Source: Egibacteraceae bacterium
GTDB lineage: Bacteria > Actinomycetota > Nitriliruptoria > Euzebyales > Egibacteraceae
Reading direction: 5' to 3'
Assembly (NCBI GenBank): GCA_035540635.1
Contig: DATLGH010000006.1
Span: 17,337 to 81,336, forward strand
DNA length: 64,000 nt
The notes below the pieces were generated by a model. That model was not told where the DNA came from and ran no database searches. It was given only the letters and a program-made list of their open reading frames with translations. The position numbers were made by a program, and so were the translations under genes. Within the stretch, counting starts at the first letter, position 1. The number at the start of each line of letters is the position of its first letter. Positions 1-8,543 of this stretch are shown piece by piece.

Positions 1-299
1 TCGGTGTCGTAGCCGGGGGGCATGCCGGTCGCGATGTCGCAGAAGCCGCAGCGGCGGGTGCAGGTGTCGCCGCCGACGAGGAACGTCGCCTCGCGGTCCT
101 CCCAGCACTGGAAGATGTTCGGGCAGGACGCCTCCTCGCACACGGTGTGCAGGCCCTGCCGGCGCATGCGGGCCTTGATGTCGCGGTAGTTGGGGCCGGC
201 GAGCGGCACCGGCTGCTTGAGCCAGCGCGGCTTGCGCTCGGGGATCGGGGGGACGCCGACCACGGTCAGCCGGGTCGCGCCCTCGGGGATCACTGGCAT
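1..299 (-). CDS. lipA: lipoyl synthase LipA, N-terminal part (cut by window edge)
   Basis: Radical-SAM enzyme that inserts two sulfurs into protein-bound octanoyl groups to make lipoyl cofactors. About 99 N-terminal residues are present. They include the auxiliary-cluster region ([16 protein letters not shown]) and the radical-SAM cysteine motif CTRRCGFCD, both diagnostic of LipA. The start is the ATG at 299; a GTG lies directly upstream. It is the last of a minus-strand run that contains lipB, 38 bp after a DUF2752 gene. A TAGACT hexamer at 340-335 could be a private -10. The rest of the gene lies outside the window. Confidence 0.95.
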   Translation of the reverse strand, partial: MPVIPEGATRLTVVGVPPIPERKPRWLKQPVPLAGPNYRDIKARMRRQGLHTVCEEASCPNIFQCWEDREATFLVGGDTCTRRCGFCDIATGMPPGYDT

Positions 300-337
300 C
301 ACGTACGCCCTCGCGGCTTCGTGGTGAGGCCCCGAGT

Positions 338-823
338 CTAGCGAGCCGTCGACAAGGCTTGCGGAGCGAGCCAGGCGAACGGCGCGAGGTTGCGGAGGAT
401 CCCGAACGCTCCGAGCACGACGAGCGCCGTGGCGAGCAGCGCCCACCACACGCCGGCGGGCAGTCGCGGGACGGGCAGGCGGGGTCGGCCGAGTGCGCGG
501 CCGGCCCAGGCGAGCCACGCGTAGGCCGCGAGGGGGGCGGCGAGAACGAGGAGGAGGTTCGCTCCGGCCGCCGCCGCGACGTCGCCGCGGGCGAGATGGT
601 GGACGGCCCGCAGCGATCCGCACAATGGGCACCAGAGCCCGGTCGTCGCGTTGAAGGGGCACAGCCCGTAGCGGCCCGGGACGGAAGGGGCGGCGAGAGC
701 GACGAGCGCGCATGCGGCGAGCGCGAGCGACCCGGACCCGAGCGCTGCCGCGAAGCCTGCCGGTGCGCGTGGCCTTCGGGCCGCGCAGTCGCTCGGGGCG
801 CAGATCTCGGGCACGGCCGTCAC
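338..823 (-). CDS. DUF2752 membrane protein
   Basis: Protein of 161 aa with about three hydrophobic segments and the DUF2752 signature: [17 protein letters not shown], a CPxCG motif beside a membrane helix. The GTG at 823 is chosen because it overlaps the TGA of the upstream DUF4190 gene (GTGA), so the two are probably translationally coupled; the longer frame would overlap that gene heavily. The function of DUF2752 is unknown. It lies between lipB and lipA, but nothing in it suggests a role in lipoylation. Confidence 0.8.
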   Translation of the reverse strand: MTAVPEICAPSDCAARRPRAPAGFAAALGSGSLALAACALVALAAPSVPGRYGLCPFNATTGLWCPLCGSLRAVHHLARGDVAAAAGANLLLVLAAPLAAYAWLAWAGRALGRPRLPVPRLPAGVWWALLATALVVLGAFGILRNLAPFAWLAPQALSTAR

Positions 824-1311
824 CCACCCATCAGCGGCAGGAACGCGCCGAGCAACCCGAACACGAAGAACAGCACGACCCCCAGCACGACGAACGCCGC
901 GCCGATCCACCCGACGACGATCGCAGCCGTCGCGATGCCGTCACCGCCCTGCGTTCCACCGGAGGAGCGGATCTGTCCGCGGGAGAGGTAGCCGAGGACG
1001 AGCCCGACGACCACCCCGACGACGCCGATCCCGCACATCCACAGGGTGAGCAGGCCGAGGATGCTCGCGACGAGCGCCGCGACGGCCATGCCGTTCGTGG
1101 GTGTCGTCGGCGCGCCGGCCTGCCCGCCACCCCAGCCAACAGCCGCCTGCTCCCAGGACGGCTGCTGTCCCGGACCCGCCCACGGTGGGGCCGCCTGCCC
1201 GGGCGGCGGGACCGCGCCCGGCACGAAGCTGCCCGGCGGCGGGGGCGGGGTCGCCCACGGGTCGCCGCCCCGGCCCTCCTCGGGCGGCCCCTCGTACGGC
1301 GGTGTGCTCAT
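820..1311 (-). CDS. DUF4190 domain membrane protein
   Basis: Protein of 163 aa. The first ~70 residues are a Pro/Gly-rich, disordered cytoplasmic-type segment. They are followed by two membrane helices separated by a short polar loop ([13 protein letters not shown]), the DUF4190 arrangement common in actinobacteria. A good Shine-Dalgarno (GAGGAG) precedes the ATG at 1311. The 88-bp gap to lipB contains a TACGCT hexamer that could be a -10, so it may have its own promoter. Function unknown. Confidence 0.8.
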   Translation of the reverse strand: MSTPPYEGPPEEGRGGDPWATPPPPPGSFVPGAVPPPGQAAPPWAGPGQQPSWEQAAVGWGGGQAGAPTTPTNGMAVAALVASILGLLTLWMCGIGVVGVVVGLVLGYLSRGQIRSSGGTQGGDGIATAAIVVGWIGAAFVVLGVVLFFVFGLLGAFLPLMGG

Positions 1312-1399
1312 GCGACGCTCCTCGATCCTGGCACGTTGCCCGCAGCGTAGGGCACCCGCCTCCCGGGCGGACGACCCGCTCCTGCGGTCAGCGCTCGCT

Positions 1400-2059
1400 T
1401 CAGCGACGGACGCGCGGCGTCATCCCGACCTCGTCCGGGGAGGCGAACCGCAGGTCGCGGTCAAGCGCCCGGGCGAGCTCGACGAGCAGGCGGGGACCGA
1501 CGTCGGCGACCGTCGTGGCCACGCCGAGGGACGCGAGCGAGCACACGCCGGCGTCGCGGATGCCGCAAGGGACGATGCCGGCGAAGTCGTCGAGGTCGGT
1601 GGTGACGTTGAAGGCCAGGCCGTGGCTCGTCACACCGTCCTCGACGCGGATGCCGATGGCCGCGAGCTTCTCGCCGCCGACCCACACCCCGGTGCGACGC
1701 CGGTCGGGCCGGGCGACGATCCCGTAGGCGGCCGCGGTGCGCACGCACGCCTCCTCGAGGGCCTCGACGTAGGCGCGGACCGCCCGGCGGGCGCGGAGGC
1801 GGACGATGGGGTAGACGACGAGCTGGCCGGGCCCGTGGTAGGTGACGTCCCCGCCCCGGTCGACGGCGACGACGGGGATGGGCCGCGTGCCGAGGACGTG
1901 CGCGGCGACGTCGGCGTGGCGCCCGGCCGTGTACACCGGCTCGTGCTCGCAGCTGAGCAGCACGTCGTCGACCGCATCGGCCCTGCGGGCGCTGACGAGC
2001 GCGCGCTGCCAGCGGAGCCCGTCAGCGTACGTGAGGCGCCCGCAGTCGACGGCGAGCAT
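1400..2059 (-). CDS. lipB: lipoyl(octanoyl) transferase LipB
   Basis: Transfers octanoate from acyl carrier protein to the lipoyl domains of E2 and GcvH, the step before LipA. The protein has 219 aa, normal for the family. Visible features are the substrate-site motif RGGDVTYHGPGQL, catalytic Lys at about 131 (GGEKLAAIG) and catalytic Cys at about 165 (IVPCGI). The start ATG shares its A with the stop of the E2 gene (TGATG), so it is coupled to the gene whose product it modifies. Confidence 0.95.
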   Translation of the reverse strand: MLAVDCGRLTYADGLRWQRALVSARRADAVDDVLLSCEHEPVYTAGRHADVAAHVLGTRPIPVVAVDRGGDVTYHGPGQLVVYPIVRLRARRAVRAYVEALEEACVRTAAAYGIVARPDRRRTGVWVGGEKLAAIGIRVEDGVTSHGLAFNVTTDLDDFAGIVPCGIRDAGVCSLASLGVATTVADVGPRLLVELARALDRDLRFASPDEVGMTPRVRR

Positions 2060-3426
2060 CAGTACCGGATCTCGCCGGCCCAGTCGTGGGTCTCCACGAC
2101 CTCGGCGACGTCGGAGACGAACCGTGCCGCGTCGGCCCCGTCGATGAGGCGGTGGTCGTACGTGAGGCAGAGGTAGACCATGTCGCGGATGGCGATCGCC
2201 TCGCCGCCGTCGTCGGTGACGACGACCGGCCGCTTCTGGATGGCGCCGGTCGCGAGGATCGCGACCTCCGGGTAGTTGAGGATCGGGGTGTCGAGCAGCA
2301 CGCCGCGGCTGCCGGTGTTCGTCACGGTGAACGTGCCACCCTCGATGTCCTGCATCTCGAGCTTCTTGTCGCCGCGTGCCTTGTCGGCGGCCTCCTTGAT
2401 CCCGCGCGCGAGGCCGGCGAGGGTGAGGTCGTCGGCGCCCTTGACGTTCGGGACGAGCAGGCCCTTCGGCGTGTCGACGGCGATGCCGAGGTTGACGTAG
2501 CCGTGGATCTTGACCTTGCCCGCGTCCCAGTCGGCCTGGGCGTTCACGAGCTCGTGGCGGCGGATCGCGAGCACGGCCGCACGGGCGAGGAACACGAACG
2601 GGGACAGCGACACGCCCTCGCGGGCCTTGAACTCCTCCTTCACCCGCTCGCGAAGCCGCATGACGCGGGTGACGTCGGCCTCCTGCACCGTCGTGAGCTG
2701 CGCTGACGAGCTCATCGACTCCATCATCTTGGCGGCGATGCGCTGGCGGATGCGGGAGAGGTCCTCGACGCGCTCCCGCTCGCCCTCGCGCAGGGAGATG
2801 CGCCGCGCGGGCTGCGGGGACCGCTGGGGCGCCCGAGCGGGAGCCGCCTGGTCGCTCGGCGCGGCCGCCTGACCCCCGCCCTGGCCCGAGATGGCCGCCT
2901 CGACGTCCTCGCGGGTGATCCGACCTCCCTGGCCGGAGCCGGAGACCTGCGACACGTCGATGCCGTGCTCGGCCACCATCCGGCGCACGATCGGCGACAT
3001 GAGCTGCGTCTCGCCGTTGCCCTGGCCGGCCGGCGCCGCGGCGGCCGGCGCCTCGGCGGCCGGACGCTCCTGCGCCTGCCCGGGCGCGTCGGCGGGTGGC
3101 GTCGCCTGCGCCGCTCCGTCCGCGGACTCGGTGCCCTGCGGCGCGGCTGCCTCGCCGCCGGTCGCCTGTGCGCCACCGGTGTCCTCGCCCGCCTCGGCGA
3201 TGATGGCGACGACCGTCCCGACGTCGACCGTCTCGTCGACGTCGACGCGGATCTCCTTCAGGACACCCGACGTCGGTGCGGGCACCTCGGTGTCGATCTT
3301 GTCCGAGCTGAGCTCGAAGAGCGGCTGGTCGGCCTGGACCTCCTCGCCGATCCCGACGAGCCATGCGGTGATGGTGCCCTCGGTGACGCTCTCACCGAGC
3401 TGGGGCAGGGTCACTTCGGTTGCCAC
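2059..3426 (-). CDS. sucB: 2-oxoacid dehydrogenase E2 (dihydrolipoamide acyltransferase)
   Basis: E2 core of a 2-oxoacid dehydrogenase complex, 455 aa. It has one N-terminal lipoyl domain (residues 1-77) with the modified Lys at 43 (SSDKIDTEV), an Ala/Pro-rich linker, a peripheral-subunit-binding domain (SPIVRRMVAEHGIDVSQV) and a C-terminal catalytic domain with DHRLIDGADAARF. The sequence most resembles 2-oxoglutarate dehydrogenase E2 (SucB), but a pyruvate or branched-chain complex cannot be excluded because no E1 is in the window. The GTG start at 3426 has GAGGAG about 9 nt upstream. It lies 27 bp after lpd and is coupled to lipB. Confidence 0.9.
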   Translation of the reverse strand: MATEVTLPQLGESVTEGTITAWLVGIGEEVQADQPLFELSSDKIDTEVPAPTSGVLKEIRVDVDETVDVGTVVAIIAEAGEDTGGAQATGGEAAAPQGTESADGAAQATPPADAPGQAQERPAAEAPAAAAPAGQGNGETQLMSPIVRRMVAEHGIDVSQVSGSGQGGRITREDVEAAISGQGGGQAAAPSDQAAPARAPQRSPQPARRISLREGERERVEDLSRIRQRIAAKMMESMSSSAQLTTVQEADVTRVMRLRERVKEEFKAREGVSLSPFVFLARAAVLAIRRHELVNAQADWDAGKVKIHGYVNLGIAVDTPKGLLVPNVKGADDLTLAGLARGIKEAADKARGDKKLEMQDIEGGTFTVTNTGSRGVLLDTPILNYPEVAILATGAIQKRPVVVTDDGGEAIAIRDMVYLCLTYDHRLIDGADAARFVSDVAEVVETHDWAGEIRY

Positions 3427-3453
3427 GGGCGTTGCTCCTCTCGTCCCTGACGG

Positions 3454-4860
3454 CTAGCCGTGCAGGGGGTTGCCGGCGAGCTTCATGTGCGCTTCTCCGA
3501 GCGCCTCCGTGAGGGTGGGGTGGGGATGGATGAACTGGGCGACCTCGGTCGGCAGGGCCTCCCAGTTGTAGATGAGCTGCCCCTCGGCGATGAGGTCGGT
3601 CGCCCTCGGCCCGACGATGTGGATGCCGAGGACCTTGCCCCCGTCCTTCGCCGCGAGCACCTTCACGTGTCCGCCGGCCTTCATCATCATCGCGCGGCCG
3701 TTGTGCGAGAACGGGAACGTCGCGGTGTCGTACTCGATGCCGGCCTCCCTCACCTGCTCCTCGGTGAGCCCGACGCTCGCGATCTCCGGGTGCGAGTAGG
3801 TCACGCGCGGGACGCCCGCGTAGTCGATGGCGGTCGTGGGCCGGTCCGCGAGGTGCTCCGCGACGAGGAAGCCCTCCTGGAACGAGGCGTGCGCGAGGCC
3901 GAGCGCCGGCGGCGGCAGGATGTCGCCGATGGCGTAGACCCCCTCGGCGCTCGTGCGGCACAGGCCGTCGACCGGCACGTATCCGCGCTCCACGGTGATG
4001 CCGGCGTCCTCGTAGCCGAGGTCCTCGGTGACCGGCCTGCGCCCGATGGCGATCATGAGCACGTCGCCCTCGAGCTGCTGCTCGCCCTTCGGGCCTTCTA
4101 CAGTGACGCGCACGCCCCCGTCGCCCTTCTCGACCCTCGTGAGCCGCGTCGACGTGAGGGCGGTGATGCCGCGGCGCTTGAAGTCGCGGGCCAGCGCCTT
4201 GCGCGTGTCGGGATCCTCGTTCGGCACGAGGCCGTCGAGCATCTCGACGATCGTGACCTCCTGTGCCCCGAAGGCGTTCCACACCGTGGCGAACTCCACA
4301 CCGACGGCGCCCGCCCCGAGCACGATGGGACGTTCCGGCAGGGCCTCCCGGTACAGCGCGTGGTCGCTCGTGATGACGGTCTCCCCGTCGATCTCCGCGC
4401 CCTCCACCGGTATCCCGCGGGGCACCGACCCCGTCGCGAGGACGAGCCCGCGCCCGGCGGTCAGGGTGCGCTCGCCCTCCCCGGTGCTCACCACCACCGT
4501 GCGCGCGTCCTTCAGGCCGCCGATGCCGGCGATCGTGTCGACGCCGCGCGACTTGAGCGTGGCCTGCAGCCCCTTCCAGTTCGCGTCGACGACGGACTGC
4601 TTGTAGTCGAGCAGCGCCGCGACCTCGATGCCGTCGTAGCTCGCGCGCACGCCGTAGTCGCCGGCGTGCTGGACATGCTCGGCCACCTCCGCCGCCTGGA
4701 GGAACGCCTTCGTCGGGATGCAGCCCCAGTGCAGGCAGGTCCCGCCCACCTTGTCCTTCTCGACGAGGGCCACCTGCAGCCCGAGGTCCGCCGCGCGCAG
4801 CGCGCAGGAGTACCCGCCCGTGCCGCCGCCCAGGACGATGAGCTCATAGCTGTCGGCCAT
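3454..4860 (-). CDS. lpdA: dihydrolipoamide dehydrogenase (E3)
   Basis: Flavoprotein disulfide reductase that reoxidises dihydrolipoamide on E2 or GcvH using NAD+. Its 468 aa are the normal length. It has an N-terminal FAD GxGxxG fold (VLGGGTGG), the redox pair Cys42/Cys47 (GGTCLHWGCIPTK), a central NAD-binding Rossmann motif (LGAGAVGVEFA) and the C-terminal catalytic His-Glu motif (HPHPTLTEA). A Shine-Dalgarno (AGGGGTG) precedes the ATG at 4860. It is first in the minus-strand lpd-E2-lipB run and divergent from gcvT, another lipoyl-dependent system. Confidence 0.95.
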   Translation of the reverse strand: MADSYELIVLGGGTGGYSCALRAADLGLQVALVEKDKVGGTCLHWGCIPTKAFLQAAEVAEHVQHAGDYGVRASYDGIEVAALLDYKQSVVDANWKGLQATLKSRGVDTIAGIGGLKDARTVVVSTGEGERTLTAGRGLVLATGSVPRGIPVEGAEIDGETVITSDHALYREALPERPIVLGAGAVGVEFATVWNAFGAQEVTIVEMLDGLVPNEDPDTRKALARDFKRRGITALTSTRLTRVEKGDGGVRVTVEGPKGEQQLEGDVLMIAIGRRPVTEDLGYEDAGITVERGYVPVDGLCRTSAEGVYAIGDILPPPALGLAHASFQEGFLVAEHLADRPTTAIDYAGVPRVTYSHPEIASVGLTEEQVREAGIEYDTATFPFSHNGRAMMMKAGGHVKVLAAKDGGKVLGIHIVGPRATDLIAEGQLIYNWEALPTEVAQFIHPHPTLTEALGEAHMKLAGNPLHG

Positions 4861-4895
4861 ACCGGTTCACCCCTGCTGATCGCGGTCTTGCTCGC

Positions 4896-4927
4896 ATCCT
4901 ATCGACGCGTGCAGCGCCCTTTAGGCT
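4896..4927. promoter_or_regulatory. divergent promoter elements between lpdA and gcvT
   Basis: TAGGAT on the minus strand (4901-4896) lies about 35 nt before lpdA. TAGGCT on the plus strand (4922-4927) lies 30 nt before gcvT. Both fit TANNNT -10 hexamers. No convincing -35 is visible, so these are inferences from position. Confidence 0.35.
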
Positions 4928-4956
4928 GCTCTTACCCGCTTGACGAGGAGCCCACC

Positions 4957-6036
4957 GTGCCCGTGCTGCGCCGCTCGCCGCTCGACGACCGTCACCGTGC
5001 GCGGGGGGCCACCATGACGGGCTTCGGTGGGTGGGAGATGCCGCTCGACTACGGAAGCGTCGTGGCCGAGCACCGGGCCGTGCGCACCTCGTGCGGCGTG
5101 TTCGACCTCTCCCACCTCGGCACCGTGCGGGTCACCGGCGACGGCGCGCAGGCCTGCCTGCGGCGGGCGTTCACCAACGACGTCGCGCAGCTCGCGCCGG
5201 GGCGGGCGCACTACACGCTGTGCCTGAACACCGACGGCGGCATCGTCGACGACCTGCTCGTGTACCACCTCGACGGGGGCTTCTTCGTCGTGCCGAACGC
5301 CGCCAACGCCGCCGCGGTCGGGGATGCGCTCACGGCGGCGGCCGCGGCGGCAGGCGGCTGCGAGGTCGTCGACGTGAAGGACCACCTCGCCTGCCTGGCC
5401 GTGCAGGGACCGGATTCCGCCGAGGTGGTCACCGGCACCGGGTGCGACGTCGGGGACCTCGCCTACCTCGACTGCCGCGCCACCCCAGGGGGGCTTCCCC
5501 CGGCGGGCGGCGTGCTCGCGCGCTCCGGCTACACCGGCGAGCGCGGCTACGAGCTGTTCCTGCCGGCGGAGCACGCCGCTGCGCTGTGGGACCGCCTCGT
5601 CGATGCCGGCGCGACGCCGGCCGGGCTCGGCAGCCGCGACACCCTGCGTCTGGAGATGGGCTACCCACTGCACGGCCAGGACATCACCCCCGCGACGTCG
5701 CCGGTAGAGGCCCGCCTCGGCTGGGCGGTGAAGGGCAGCGGGTTCGTCGGCGAGGAGGCCTACCGCACGGCGCAGGGGGCCGGCGCGCCGCGCCTGCTGT
5801 GGGGCCTGCGCGCAACCGGCCGCGGGATCCCCCGTGCGGGCTGCGTCGTCCACCGCGAAGGCGAGGAGCTCGGTGCCGTGACGAGCGGGTCGTTCTCGCC
5901 GACGCTGCGCGTCGGGATCGCGATGGGCTACGTCGACGCGACCCCCGGCGAGCGCGTGGAGATCGACGTGCGGGGCAAGACGGTCGCCGCCGAGGTCGTC
6001 CGCCCGCCGTTCGTCGACGCGTCGCCGAAGCGCTGA
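4957..6036 (+). CDS. gcvT: glycine cleavage system T protein (aminomethyltransferase)
   Basis: Transfers the aminomethyl carbon from lipoylated GcvH to tetrahydrofolate, releasing ammonia. It has 359 aa. The N-terminus matches GcvT (LRRSPLDDRH, FGGWEMPLDYG, FDLSHLG). TDGGIVDDLLVY carries the folate-site Asp, and the C-terminal barrel ends with RPPFV. The GTG at 4957 is preferred over the downstream ATG because it restores the conserved N-terminus and has GAGGAG 6 nt upstream. gcvH and gcvP are not in the window, so this is a stand-alone gcvT divergent from lpdA. Confidence 0.9.
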   Translation: MPVLRRSPLDDRHRARGATMTGFGGWEMPLDYGSVVAEHRAVRTSCGVFDLSHLGTVRVTGDGAQACLRRAFTNDVAQLAPGRAHYTLCLNTDGGIVDDLLVYHLDGGFFVVPNAANAAAVGDALTAAAAAAGGCEVVDVKDHLACLAVQGPDSAEVVTGTGCDVGDLAYLDCRATPGGLPPAGGVLARSGYTGERGYELFLPAEHAAALWDRLVDAGATPAGLGSRDTLRLEMGYPLHGQDITPATSPVEARLGWAVKGSGFVGEEAYRTAQGAGAPRLLWGLRATGRGIPRAGCVVHREGEELGAVTSGSFSPTLRVGIAMGYVDATPGERVEIDVRGKTVAAEVVRPPFVDASPKR

Positions 6037-6054
6037 GCGGGCGCCGCCCCGCAG

Positions 6055-7227
6055 TCAGGCGGGCGGCAGCGCGAGCATCCGGTCGAGCGCCCCGCGGGCC
6101 CAGTACGCGGTGTCGGGGTCGACCCGGACGGGGTTCACGACCTCACCGGCGACGAGCGACTCGAGGACCCACACGAGGTGGGGGAGGTCGATCCGGTTCA
6201 TCGTGGCGCAGAAGCAGACCTTGTCGTTCAGGAACGTGATGGTCTGCTCCGGGTGCTGCTGAGCGAGGCGCCCGACGAGGTTGAGCTCGGTGCCGATCGC
6301 CCACGACGTGCCGGGTGGTGCCTCGCGCACGGTGCGGATGATGAACTCCGTCGAGCCGACGAGGTCGGCGTGCTCGGCGACCTCGTGGCGGACCTCGGGA
6401 TGCACGAGCACCCGCACCCTCGGGAGTCTGGCGCGCACGAGCTCGACGTGGTGCGGGAGGAACGTGCCGTGGACGCTGCAGTGCCCCTTCCACAGGATCA
6501 TCCGCGCCTGCCGCAGCGCCTCCGGGTCGAGCCCGCCGCCGGGCCGGTGCGGGTCGTAGACGACGCACTCGTCGAGGGACAGCCCGAGCCGGCGGACGGC
6601 GGTGTTGCGGCCGAGGTGCTCGTCGGGCAGGAACAGCACCTGCGAGCCCTGCGCGAAGGCCCACCGCAACGCCTGGTCCGCGTTGGACGACGTGCACACC
6701 ACGCCGCCGTGGCGGCCGGTGAACGCCTTGATGGCGGCCGAGGAGTTCATGTACGTCAGGGGGACCACCGCGCCGCAGCCGGCCTCTTCGAGGTCCGCCC
6801 AGGCACCCTCGACCTGGCCGATCTCGGCCATGTCGGCCATGGAGCAGCCGGCGGCCATGTCCGGCAGGACGACCGTGGTCTCCGGCGGCGTGAGAAGGTC
6901 GGCGGTCTCGGCCATGAAGTGGACGCCGCAGAACACGATGAAGGGCGCCCCGTTGGCCGCGGCGCCCGTGGCGAGCTTGAAGCTGTCGCCGCGCAGGTCG
7001 GCGAACGCGATGACCTCGTCGCGCTGGTAGTGGTGGCCGAGGATCACCACCTGGTCGCCGAGGGCGGCGCGCGCCGTGCGCGCACGCTCGACGAGGCCCG
7101 GGTCGCTCGGGTCGGGCACGACACCGGGGCAGATCGTCCCCCGCTCGCTGCCGGGGTCCGCACGCGACCCGAGCAGCAGCAGCGGCGTCGTCTCCGCCGC
7201 CTCGCGAAGGGTGGTTCCTTCGTTCAT
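6055..7227 (-). CDS. nadA: quinolinate synthase NadA
   Basis: 4Fe-4S enzyme that condenses iminoaspartate with dihydroxyacetone phosphate to quinolinate in NAD synthesis. It has 390 aa, the longer actinobacterial/alpha-proteobacterial type. The substrate motif ILGHHYQRDEV and cluster-ligand cysteines in AAGCSMADM, VVCTSSNA and VCFCATMNRI are present. nadB and nadC are not adjacent, so it stands alone here, convergent with gcvT (18 bp between stops). The upstream region holds a TTGACA hexamer inside a small AT-rich dyad shared with the divergent glycerate kinase gene. Confidence 0.95.
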   Translation of the reverse strand: MNEGTTLREAAETTPLLLLGSRADPGSERGTICPGVVPDPSDPGLVERARTARAALGDQVVILGHHYQRDEVIAFADLRGDSFKLATGAAANGAPFIVFCGVHFMAETADLLTPPETTVVLPDMAAGCSMADMAEIGQVEGAWADLEEAGCGAVVPLTYMNSSAAIKAFTGRHGGVVCTSSNADQALRWAFAQGSQVLFLPDEHLGRNTAVRRLGLSLDECVVYDPHRPGGGLDPEALRQARMILWKGHCSVHGTFLPHHVELVRARLPRVRVLVHPEVRHEVAEHADLVGSTEFIIRTVREAPPGTSWAIGTELNLVGRLAQQHPEQTITFLNDKVCFCATMNRIDLPHLVWVLESLVAGEVVNPVRVDPDTAYWARGALDRMLALPPA

Positions 7228-7302
7228 CGGTTCACGTGTCCTTGACCGCCGGGTGGCCCCTGGCGTCGGCTCTCGACCGGCCTGTCACGGCAAGGGGAGG
7301 TG

Positions 7303-7315
7303 TGTCAACGTAACA
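7303..7315. promoter_or_regulatory. AT-rich imperfect dyad between nadA and glycerate kinase
   Basis: TGTCAACGTAACA is an imperfect inverted repeat (TGT...ACA arms) in a region that is otherwise ~75% GC. On the minus strand it contains TTGACA, a -35-like hexamer facing nadA, but no -10 lies at the right distance. It could be an operator for nadA or chance. No regulator can be assigned from sequence. Confidence 0.2.
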
Positions 7316-7358
7316 TCTGCCCGCCCCGTCGCAGGGCGGGGCGTGCGGCGGGCGGCTC

Positions 7359-7364
7359 TACACT
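7359..7364 (+). promoter_or_regulatory. -10 element TACACT, probable leaderless start of glxK
   Basis: TACACT ends 8 nt before the ATG of the glycerate kinase gene and no Shine-Dalgarno lies between them. Transcription would begin at or within a base or two of the start codon. Confidence 0.45.
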
Positions 7365-7372
7365 CGGTCGGC

Positions 7373-8458
7373 ATGCGGGTCGTCGTCGCACCGGACAAGT
7401 TCGCCGGCACGCTCACCGCCGCCGAGGCCGGGGAGGCCATGGGGGCCGGATGGTCGCGGGCACGTCCCGGCGACGACGTCGTCGTCGTGCCGATGGCCGA
7501 CGGGGGAGAAGGCACCGCGGACGTCGTCGCGGCCGCGGTGCCCGGCGCGCAGCGCATGTCCGCCGAGGTTGCCGACGCACGCGGCAGCGCCGTGGAGGCC
7601 GCCTGGGTGCTCCTGTCCGACGGGCGGGCGCTCGTGGAGGTCGCGCAGGCATGCGGCTTGTCGCGTCTGTCACCCGACCGGCGCAATCCCCGCTGGACGA
7701 CGAGCTACGGCGTCGGCCAGCTGCTCCTCGCGGCGGTCACCGCGGGCTGCCGTGCGATCGTCGTGGGCCTCGGGGGCAGCGCGACCGTCGACGGGGGGGC
7801 CGGGCTCGCGACGGCCCTCGGCTACCGGCTGCTGCGCGGCGACGGCAACGGCGTGAAGATCGGCGGGGAGTACCTGCGCTCCCTGCACCACATCGAGCCG
7901 ACCGCCCCTCCGCCCGTGCCCGTCGTGGCGGCTGTCGACGTCACCAACGCCCTGCTGGGACCCGACGGTGCGGCCGCCGTCTTCGCACCGCAGAAGGGCG
8001 CGACCCCCGACGACGTGCCCGTCCTCGAGCAGGCCCTGACCCGCCTGGCCGACATCGTCGAGCGCGACCTCGACGGGGGACCGTGGCGCGACCTGCCCGG
8101 CGCCGGCGCCGCGGGAGGGCTCGGGTTCGGGCTCGCCGCCTTCTGCGGGGCGCGCCTGGTGAGCGGGTCGGCGGCGATCGCCGACCTCGTGGGCCTCGAG
8201 GCGGCCCTCGACGGGGCGAACGTCGTGCTCACCGGCGAGGGCTCCCTCGACGCCCAGACGACCCGAGGCAAGGTGCCCGCCTACGTCGCCGAGCGCGCCC
8301 GACACCACGGCGCGCGGGTGATGGCCGTGGCGGGGCGGGTGACCGACGGTGCGGGCGCCGGCTTCGACCGGGTCGCCGAGCTCGGGCCCGAGGGCCTGCA
8401 GCGCGCGACAGAGCTCGTCGCCGAGCGCGCGGGCGAGCTCGCCGCCACGCTCGCATGA
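7373..8458 (+). CDS. glxK: glycerate kinase (GlxK family)
   Basis: Phosphorylates glycerate using ATP (GlxK/GarK family, type II). It has 361 aa. Visible features are the N-terminal motif VVVAPDKFAGTLTA, ADGGEGTADV near residue 45, the glycine-rich GLGGSATVDGGAG and the C-terminal GEGSLDAQTTRGK. The ATG at 7373 starts directly at the conserved N-terminus. The upstream reading frame is unrelated, and the start looks leaderless. It is not in an obvious glyoxylate operon here; the next gene is an Fe-S carrier 85 bp downstream. Confidence 0.92.
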   Translation: MRVVVAPDKFAGTLTAAEAGEAMGAGWSRARPGDDVVVVPMADGGEGTADVVAAAVPGAQRMSAEVADARGSAVEAAWVLLSDGRALVEVAQACGLSRLSPDRRNPRWTTSYGVGQLLLAAVTAGCRAIVVGLGGSATVDGGAGLATALGYRLLRGDGNGVKIGGEYLRSLHHIEPTAPPPVPVVAAVDVTNALLGPDGAAAVFAPQKGATPDDVPVLEQALTRLADIVERDLDGGPWRDLPGAGAAGGLGFGLAAFCGARLVSGSAAIADLVGLEAALDGANVVLTGEGSLDAQTTRGKVPAYVAERARHHGARVMAVAGRVTDGAGAGFDRVAELGPEGLQRATELVAERAGELAATLA

Positions 8459-8507
8459 GCACCGCGCACGGCGTCGGCAAACCGTGGAGCGTGCCGGTCG
8501 CGAGGGA

Positions 8508-8513
8508 TACACT
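8508..8513 (+). promoter_or_regulatory. candidate -10 element for erpA
   Basis: TACACT lies 30 nt before the erpA start, a normal leader length. The leader carries a weak GAGG ribosome-binding site. No clear -35 is seen. Confidence 0.35.
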
Positions 8514-8543
8514 GGCGGACGTCGTCCACCAGCGAGGTATCAG

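Noticed and set aside
338..910. Longer start for the DUF2752 protein
   Set aside because: It would overlap the DUF4190 gene by ~90 bp; the GTGA overlap start at 823 is more economical and preserves the domain.
1400..3364. 654-codon minus-strand frame spanning the E2 region and lipB
   Set aside because: Only the lipB part (from 2059) shows protein-family motifs; the N-terminal part is an Arg-rich shadow of the E2 gene.
3460..4956. Long plus-strand open frame running across lpdA into gcvT
   Set aside because: It is the complement of lpdA; the gcvT homology begins only at GTG 4957, which has its own Shine-Dalgarno.
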